64,000 nucleotides of DNA from Jacaranda mimosifolia (Eukaryota; Streptophyta; Magnoliopsida; Lamiales; Bignoniaceae): contig CM032121.1 in NCBI GenBank assembly GCA_018894105.1, forward strand, positions 27,752,230 to 27,816,229. Reading direction: 5' to 3'. The position numbers and the translations under genes are program-made. The notes beneath the pieces are model-generated. The model was not told the origin of the DNA. It worked only from the letters and a program-made list of their open reading frames with translations, and did not search any database. Position 1 is the stretch's first letter, and each line of letters opens with the position of its first letter. Of the stretch, positions 58,680 to 64,000 are shown one piece after another.

Positions 58680-60207
58680 CTCCCATGAGGAAAAGGGGCG
58701 GCTAACTTGCATTTTACCAAGTTGGCAAATGCAACTCCAAATCTAATTTGAATTTCATTTGCATTTTAATTAAGTACATTTGAAATCTATTTAAAGTTAA
58801 TTAAAATGCTAATTCAAATGAAGATTTCATTTGAATTTTCCCTCCAATATGTGTTCTTCCATTAATTAAATTAAACACCTTAGTTTAATTAATTAACCTT
58901 TGACTTAACTCTTAAGTCAAACAAGCTCAACTCTTAAGCTTGCATTTTGTTAACTTAACTCTTTAAGCTAACTTGACCAATTGATGGTCATATTAGCATG
59001 AAATAATTAACTCCTTAATTGTTGGTCTAATTTAACTCCCTATATTAATTAATTGATTTAGCACTTAAATTAATCAAGCCAAAATTGACCTTCAAAATTG
59101 GCACCTTAAAATCAATCCACTAGGAGACATTTTCTGACACTTAGAAAATCTTTTCTCCATCAAATAGGAAGCTAATTGGTTTTTGTGTGTGACCTACCAT
59201 TCATTGGACATGGGCTCACAACTCCTTGTAACTTTTGAATGTCGTATATTCTATTTAGTTTAAAACACTTTTAAACTAATCGACTCAATTCAATTAATCT
59301 CATTAATTGAAGAGTACCCAATCTCCATGGTCGATGTCCAGCCTCAAGCTAATAGAGCCAATTGGCCGAAATAAATGTTCTGGAAAACCATTATAGCTCT
59401 ATGTATACCATGCAAATACGGTCCTTCCATCTCCTATACCTCTATGTTATGCTTCTATTTGTTGGCTCCCTAATAGCCTCGATGCTATACTTCTATTCTC
59501 AATATTCGATTTCCTTGTGTGACCTCATCTTTGAAAAACTCCTTTTCCAAATAGTCACACTACCTTGCGCAAGGATTTCTTGGAATCGATCATTATATAA
59601 TATATAGGAGATGCACTCGCCCTTCACAAAAGCGAGGAGTTGGATTCCATCTTGGATCTCACAAACCTCCATGCCAAGTAGCTCATACCCAATCTCAACT
59701 CGAAAGATCCTTTAAGTGGTTAAGGAAGGGTCAAAGCATGAGGACCAGACACAAGGTTACCATAGATCCTCAGGTCAGAGGACTAATAATATGCACTAGC
59801 GTGAGCGAGAGAATTGACCACTACCAACTTGCCACTACGGCTATCTAGTGGATTCTCCAGAGGGTCTTCAGTGCCTTATTCTCTAACAAGCACCCACTAA
59901 TATGAACCCGTATATCATACATATTGCTTATGGAATGGAGTAATATGCAAGTTTGTTCGGATCTTAGATATCTTGTCTCATAAGATCCTATGATTTAAGA
60001 CCACAACGGTGTGAGACTTATTCCATGGTCACCGAACCAAGTCTCGTGGTCAAAAGTGATCTAGGGGCTTCATCCAAATGCAAGTGAAGTAATAAGGAGC
60101 ATAAGATGAAGATGGCCATATAAAGAATATCATTCAATCAAGATTGATTTACGAGGAAATAACTTATAAAGGTAAATCTAATTGGCTTGCTGGGCACTAT
60201 TCCAACA
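58680..60207 (-). repeat. 3' LTR of F, second part
   Basis: Resumes F's LTR after E: target copy ctccc, then atgaggaaaaggggcggc, the palindrome array (about 58865-59085), the intact U3 small frame, and the end attccaaca at 60207. Together with 52372-53056 it makes about 2.2 kb. Confidence 0.88.
59499..59672 (-). CDS. Small open frame in LTR U3 (F), 57 codons
   Basis: ATG at 59670-59672, TGA at 59499-59501. It encodes MEVCEIQDGIQLLAFVKGE, then CISYILYNDRFQEILAQGS and VTIWKRSFSKMRSHKEIEY. Not recognised. It lies in the sense direction within U3 and begins after an upstream in-frame stop. The differences I see from the other LTRs are mostly single C/T or G/A changes, many altering the amino acid, which argues against strong selection in this copy. 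The frame also appears in the divergent C and D LTRs. Confidence 0.32.
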   Translation of the reverse strand: MEVCEIQDGIQLLAFVKGECISYILYNDRFQEILAQGSVTIWKRSFSKMRSHKEIEY

Positions 60208-60221
60208 ATCTCCCACTTGCC
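60208..60221 (-). promoter_or_regulatory. Polypurine tract of element F
   Basis: Plus strand atctcccacttgcc, identical to A and E, abutting the LTR end at 60207. Confidence 0.83.
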
Positions 60222-61013
60222 CTAAAGCCAATGCCCCATGGCCTTGAGACCTATCTTCTCAAGATGTTCTTTAAAGACCTTTTGCGTTAGGGATTTTGTT
60301 AGTAGATATGTTATATTCTCTTTCGAGGCAACTCTCTCCACTCAGATGTCGCCTCTATCAATGATCTGTCGGATCAAATGATATCGCCTCAAAATGTGCT
60401 TGAATTTCTGATGAGATCTCGGCTCTTAGGATTGTACCACTGGCCTAGTGTTGTCACAACAGACAACTACTAGCTCAGCAATGTTAGGCACTACATTCAA
60501 CTCTTGAATGAAGTTTTTCATCTAAACACCTTCCTTTGCAACTTGCAAAGCCGCAATATATTCTATTTCAATGGTGGAATCGGTCATGGTGTCTTATTTG
60601 GAACTCTTCCAACTCACCGCGCTGCCATTGAGGAAAAATATATATCCAGAAGTGGATTTGAGGTCATCTATATAGAATTGAAAACCTAAATCTGAAAACC
60701 CCTCTAGTTTTAATTCTCTATTGTTGTATACCAAAAATAATTCCTTAGTCCTTCTCAAGGACTTAAGAATTGCTTTCACGGCTATCCAGTGGCTCTCATC
60801 AGGATTGAATTGGAACCTACTCATAACACTTAGCGAGTATGCGACATCCGATCTTATATATTGAATTGCATATATTATGCTACCAATAGCGGAGGCATAA
60901 GGTATGTGAGACATCTTTCATTTCTCCTCCTTTGTCTTGGGGGCCGTAGACTTGGAAAGACAAATGCCATGTCCTATGGGAAGAAATTCCTTCTTGGATT
61001 TTTCCATATTATC
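60222..61013 (-). pseudogene. copia RT end and RNase H (F)
   Basis: Stop at 60222-60224. RNase H with AVSWKSSK and STSGYIFFLNG, then RT with MSHIPYASAIGSIIYAIQY (60594-60914). The RNase H EAEY region has Glu-Ile at that place. Cut near 61013 in the MEKSKKE region, where it jumps into the pre-integrase segment; all of integrase and most of RT are deleted. Confidence 0.86.
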
Positions 61014-61965
61014 CAAAACGGGAATTTGAAATAATGTTCTCAACAATATTGGCACATATTAGCAACGATTTAATACAATTATGGAGTTCCCTAAGTTCAA
61101 ATTATTATATGCCTTCAGCTTTGGTCACAACTCTTGCTCCTTAACCAAGGAGGTGGATCATATTCATATCACTTAGTTTTATTCTTCTATCTTATTCTTT
61201 GTAACAACTTACAAAGATAAGAACCACATGCGATATCATATATCTATGAGGAATAATTTATCCTTAAATGCACTTCAATAAAGTACATACCCTTTGAAAG
61301 GGTTGCAAGATATTCCTTGCATAATAGCTTCCAATGGCCTATCTAGCTAAAGTAGAAACAATTATTATCGACTATTTCCTTTATAATCTTCTTGACTCCT
61401 TCGGATGCCTTTAATTGTTGTTTTCCCTTGGAGGAAGAACTTTTCATCTTTTTACCTCCCTTTCTAGCACCCCTAGGGCTCATAGACATGGATGAGGAAA
61501 CAAGTGTCAAAGTTTTGCCCTTGTCATGATTGTCCATCACCTACATCCAAGTCGAAAAAGCTTCTCCAAGCTTAATCATCTTTAGACCGTAGTCGATGAC
61601 ACATGATTTCGCATCCATCCTAGCTTGAGAAATCTCTTTTGACACTATGAACTTCTCATACCTTGTTTGCTTTACAACTCTTGTAAACTATAACCAACAT
61701 ACTATTCATGTGTCTTTGAGACTTTTAAAGTTTGTAGATGCCATCATAAGACTATGGGATAGGACGATCCTAAACCCAATTCATGAACTTTTCACATGTC
61801 TCTTGATCTATTTTAATCCCAATGGGATTTGGATCACTTTGATAGAGGACATCTATCTGTTTCTAGGAATCTAGAATGATTTTTTTTAGGTTAAGTCAAT
61901 CGTGGAAGTTTGGCTCGGTTGGTTTATTGGTTTCCAAAATAACGTTGAGTGGAACATTAAACCAT
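61014..61965 (-). pseudogene. copia gag and protease remnant (F)
   Basis: Pre-integrase stub (LDNxxF region), protease with the active DTACG changed (plus strand acatgcgatatcatatatc), a knuckle reduced to NCFYFS near 61350, and the basic KGGKKMKSSSSKGKQQ linker (61343-61540). Gag starts at the CAT at 61963-61965 but reads MV then a stop because of an extra base. Strongly decayed relative to A, B and D. Confidence 0.82.
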
Positions 61966-63904
61966 TCTTCAGTTTCAAAAATCCTCAAAGGCAAAAAATA
62001 GAATAACCAGGTGATTGAATTTGATATTAAAAACATATTTTATGGTCTTTCAAGCATATTTTCCTCCCACTATTTTATCAAATTCTTCATCCCCTAAAAG
62101 AATTTAGGAAATCATATTTCCTAGTAAGAATCAAGATCCTAAGGACTTGTAATTAAACCCCCGCTTCGAGTGCCATCCACAAACAATTGAAAGGTAAGCA
62201 ACATTTGTTAATTGTATCTCATGCAACTTTTGATATATTTTGCCACACTTTTCATAAAGACACCCTGCTTCGAGTACATCTACATTACTAAGTGTTAAGT
62301 TGTACCTACCAATTGAACTTTAATTCGAGATAGCTCCATGTCATCCCCCGCTTCGAGTGCCAATGCATGGAGGTTCTCAAATCGAAGGTGCATCATATGC
62401 AAAGTATATGCTCACAGCTTTCCTCCTAAGTGTGACCCCTGCTTCGAGTGCCATCACACAAATTTGGTAGCATCGTCATGGCGTATACTATTGGTAGAAG
62501 GCTTAGATTAATTAAAACTCTTTTAATTTGTATTCATTTCGACTTAATATTTGAAAAGGCACTTAGACATTCTAAGTTGAGGGTTTTTGCTTGCAACGAT
62601 CTCGTCATTTTATCTTCTTATTTAAGTTTTCTATATCCTAAAAATGCATCCCATACATCAATAGGATATGGAAAGCACAAATAAGTAAATACGCCTAGCA
62701 TGCTCCTAGGGTGGGATGACCATGAGCCTAACCAAGTAGTGCACTTAGACCCATAAGTGCACCATCTAGTTGATTTTAGGCAGGTTAATTAAATCTAATT
62801 ATTACATAAGAGTATCCCATACATACATGGGTCTTCAAAAGTCTCCATGCCTCCAAGGTCTCATTTGCTCCATGTAACTTTTACATGAGAAAGAAATCCA
62901 CACTCTTAGTGATTATATTATCATAACATTTACAAGGTAGAAATAAAGAGGCATGCAAGCCCCAATTTAATGCAACCTATTTCAACAACTTCAAACATAT
63001 AAAGTCAATATTAAAGGCTCATGATCATGCCCATTAATTCATCATTCATTCAACAATTAAATAAACAATAAATAAATCTAGAATTAAAAATTAATTTTAA
63101 CAATTAAATGCTTATCTCATAAACAAATAATTGAATAAGCATAACACTTATGCAAATATTGGAGATAAACTTTAACAAGATTTAAGGAGCTCGAAAAATG
63201 TCAAACACTATATTGAGAACTTGCACAACATTTGTGCATCCATAACATATGATTTAACATCATTTTTAGTCACCAAAGGAGTCCAAAAATTGCACAAAAA
63301 CTCGCACAAACTGCTGGCTGAGGCAAGCACAACGCTGGGCAGTAAGTCTCAGTTACAACCCTGCCAATGTGCTCCAAAGCTGGCAGTAGCCCTTGTTTTG
63401 GGTCAAAGGCAAGTTAGGCCATTTTAGCTCAAAATTTGTGCACCAAAATGTTAGAACGCATTCTAAACATTAAATCACACATTATGCACCAATTTCCTGA
63501 TCTAAAACACATTTTAAAACTGGAAATTTAAGTGCTCAATCAAGCTTCAAAAATCAAGTTCAAGTAAGAACCGTGTTCTTCAAAATCTCCAATACAACTC
63601 CAATCAAATTGGATCCAAAAATGACCAAAACTCTTTTGATCAAATGTCAACATGCTATATCAACATATAACATCAATAAATGATAAATCAACATTCAACA
63701 TTTATCACTATGAATTGAAACATACTAAAACATGAATTAACACATAAATCAGACAAAATCATGCTTTCAATTCATCAAGCAATAGAGCCACAAGCATCAT
63801 CATCAAAAAACTCTAATCCATGGCTTGGATCAAGTATTTGGTGATGTTTATCAATTCATCACATGAATCAATCAAACAATAATCCAAAACATAGCATGAA
63901 AAAG
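61966..63904 (-). other. Untranslated leader of element F
   Basis: 1.94 kb. Four copies of a motif close to ccgcttcgagtgccat: 62158, near 62262, 62345 and 62436. A GC-rich block is at about 63301-63420. The 3' part shares long stretches with A, B and D (for example aacatttatcactatgaatt). No gene. Confidence 0.8.
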
Positions 63905-63916
63905 GCTCTGATACAA
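63905..63916 (-). promoter_or_regulatory. Primer-binding site of F
   Basis: Plus strand gctctgatacaa, sense ttgtatcagagc, one mismatch from the initiator-Met tRNA complement. Two bases from the LTR. Confidence 0.82.
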
Positions 63917-63918
63917 CT

Positions 63919-64000
63919 TGAATGTAAGAGTAGCATTAGGATCCATAAATCAAAACTTCATAAGCTTGAAAATAACTAAGCTAATCAAGCTACCAAGGAT
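63919..64000 (-). repeat. 5' LTR of F, first 82 bp to window edge
   Basis: Starts tgaatgtaag and agtagcattaggatcc, matching the U5 end of B. The rest lies outside the window. Confidence 0.83.

Larger units (their letters stand above)
52372..64000 (-). mobile_element. Ty1/copia element F, runs off the window
   Basis: Minus strand, nested in D's 5' LTR (target aaatt, 52367-52371; second copy beyond the window). Its 3' LTR is split by E. Internally it has lost the region between RT and the pre-integrase domain at 61013. The leader, primer site and the first 82 bp of the 5' LTR are present at the right edge. Confidence 0.88.

Overview
This is plant nuclear DNA, almost certainly from a eudicot and from heterochromatin. 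It is AT-rich, has no recognisable intact host gene, and is built almost entirely of Ty1/copia LTR retrotransposons inserted into one another. One large CACTA-type DNA transposon is the only major element of another class. The copia copies share long LTRs (about 2.2 kb), a long untranslated leader (1.3-1.95 kb) between the primer-binding site and gag, an initiator-Met-tRNA type primer-binding site, and a Gag-protease-integrase-RT-RNase H order. That architecture recalls the Angela/BARE-1 side of plant copia; this lineage placement is an inference. Every coding region is broken by stops, frameshifts or deletions, and LTR pairs differ by several percent, so the region is an old graveyard rather than active elements.

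Layout. An outer + strand element (O1) is cut into pieces: gag at 1-269 and 10529-10858, protease to RT at 29618-31716, and RT to RNase H at 33900-34912. The cuts are element A (270-10528, minus), element B (10859-29617, minus) and a solo LTR (31717-33899, plus). B was itself split in RNase H by a 9.06-kb CACTA transposon (13381-22439). The CACTA element has terminal inverted repeats, dense subterminal GTAAC repeats, two in-phase exons resembling a TNP1/En-Spm protein, and a smaller TIR element inside. O1 is fused without an LTR to a second + strand element, O2 (34913-39188), whose 3' LTR is cut by a truncated minus element C (39189-42423).

Right third. C abuts a mosaic LTR block with segments in opposite orientations (42424-44722), which leads into element D (minus). 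D's 5' LTR is cut at 52371 by element F (minus, running off the window), and F's 3' LTR is cut by element E (53057-58679). Target-site duplications of 5 bp, some decayed, support A, B, E and the solo LTR. The order of insertion can be read directly: O1/O2 first; then A, B, C and the solo LTR; then D, F and E in sequence; with CACTA after B.

Most unusual signals. The LTR U3 carries a conserved array of short perfect palindromes with constant AACTC-type loops and compensatory arm changes between copies. A 12-14 bp palindrome sits directly upstream of the TATA box. A small open frame of about 57-63 codons in U3 survives in several subfamilies. The leader carries a fourfold repeated motif whose variants change together within an element. 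In four of six copies with the site, the integrase catalytic Glu is replaced by Lys.
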